NCBI GenBank assembly: GCA_918219625.1
Contig: CAKJXT010000111.1
Location: forward strand, 1-5,740
Source: Bacilli bacterium
Lineage (GTDB): Bacteria > Bacillota_I > Bacilli_A > RF39 > UBA660
Direction of reading: 5' to 3'
Length of the DNA: 5,740 bases
Shown: piece after piece, positions 5,175-5,740 of the stretch
Position numbering within the stretch: position 1 is the stretch's first letter
Layout: every line of letters starts with the position of its first letter
Translations under genes and position numbers: made by a program
Notes under the pieces: model-generated
What the model saw: the letters and a program-made list of their open reading frames with translations, nothing else
Databases searched by the model: none
What the model was told of the DNA's origin: nothing

Positions 5175-5740
5175 TAATATTTTCTACTTTTAAGAGATTC
5201 ACCAGACAACATTCTAGCATCATATTTTTTCATATCATCATTAGAACAATAACCTACATAAGCAAGTGTTCCATCTAATTTATCAGGCATAAAGCCATAT
5301 ACAGTCATTCTAGAATGTCCTTCAATAATTAAATATCTTTCATCATTACAAGTAATTAAGATAACTGGAGGAAAACTATTATTTTTCAAATATTCTACAC
5401 CATCTAAAAATGGTTTATTAGAAACTTCATATATTTCCTTACCAGATTTTATTACCTTTACTGCTTCTGATGGTTTTGATGTATTATTAGATAATTCATT
5501 CCAATAATCATAATCAATATAATATATTTTATCTATATCGCTAGAATCCAGTTTCATTATATTCCATTCAAATATTTTAGGAAAATTTTCAAATAATTCT
5601 TCATCTGGATAACCTCTATATGTTTTCATTATTTTTAATCTTAATTTATTCTCATTATCATCATTTAAATTGCCATTTACAATTATATCTTCATTTAAAT
5701 CTAATTCTTTTAAGGCATCATTTAATTCACTATTAAATCT
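5174..5740 (-). CDS. ParB/sulfiredoxin-like fold protein, 5' end beyond window (partial)
   Basis: The frame is open from the right edge to a TAA stop, giving 188 visible residues without the true N-terminus. An ATG at 5629-5627 could be taken as the start, but no SD precedes it (the upstream bases read TTAAGATTAAAAATA), unlike every other gene here. The frame also continues upstream for 37 sense codons, beginning RFNSELNDALKELDLNED, so the ATG is probably internal. The recognisable part is PPVILI, a short turn, then YLIIEGHSRMTVYGF (EGHSR at about 5323-5309). This resembles the G-(E/H)-x-R signature of ParB/sulfiredoxin-fold proteins, in which the loop binds nucleotide or phosphate. That assignment rests on motif memory only. 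No helix-turn-helix typical of chromosome-partitioning ParB is seen, so a partition role is not implied. The stop lies 11 bases before the kinase-fusion gene, which suggests co-transcription. Reaction and substrate are unknown. Confidence 0.6.
   Translation of the reverse strand, partial: RFNSELNDALKELDLNEDIIVNGNLNDDNENKLRLKIMKTYRGYPDEELFENFPKIFEWNIMKLDSSDIDKIYYIDYDYWNELSNNTSKPSEAVKVIKSGKEIYEVSNKPFLDGVEYLKNNSFPPVILITCNDERYLIIEGHSRMTVYGFMPDKLDGTLAYVGYCSNDDMKKYDARMLSGESLKSRKY

Noticed and set aside
1..5740. Promoters, terminators, tRNAs, CRISPR arrays, insertion sequences or a toxin-antitoxin pair
   Set aside because: Gaps between genes are 12 bases or less, leaving no space for them. I saw no spaced repeats, inverted-repeat ends, transposase motifs or tRNA-like structure. 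A large toxin with a small antitoxin gene is not evident either.

Overview
The window is a solid block of minus-strand coding sequence from a very AT-rich bacterium. Strong Shine-Dalgarno (SD) sequences (AGGTGAT, GAGGTGAT and TAGGAGAT types), A/T-ending codons, and families typical of Clostridia and Bacilli point to a low-GC Bacillota or a neighbouring Mycoplasmatota-like gut lineage. I cannot name a genus. Tryptophan is read from TGG throughout, so the ordinary bacterial code fits. None of the six visible stop codons is TGA.

In the direction of transcription (right to left) there are seven genes. (1) The 3' part of a gene (5740 to 5174) whose product has a ParB/sulfiredoxin-like EGHSR motif; it enters from beyond the right edge. 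(2) A giant 801-residue protein (5162 to 2757) with two different aminoglycoside/choline-kinase-like phosphotransferase domains followed by a transglutaminase-like cysteine domain. (3) A double-domain GNAT acetyltransferase with a GTG start (2748 to 1837). (4) A single-domain GNAT (1828 to 1337). (5) A 2H phosphoesterase of the LigT / 2'-5' RNA ligase type (1324 to 800). (6) A short GNAT (797 to 384). (7) The N-terminal 125 residues of a probable Nudix hydrolase (375 to 1), leaving through the left edge.

The six gene gaps are only 2 to 12 bases. At several of them the stop codon forms part of the next gene's SD, so the block is almost certainly one transcription unit with coupled translation. 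There is no room for a promoter or terminator between genes, and none is visible; both must lie outside the window.

The array is rich in small-molecule-modifying enzymes: four GNAT domains, two APH-type kinase domains, one thiol-hydrolase-like domain, one 2H phosphoesterase and one Nudix enzyme. It carries no transposase, integrase or other mobility gene. Single families suggest antibiotic or metabolite modification, or nucleotide and RNA-end chemistry, but no substrate can be read from the sequence. The most unusual item is the kinase-kinase-transglutaminase fusion.
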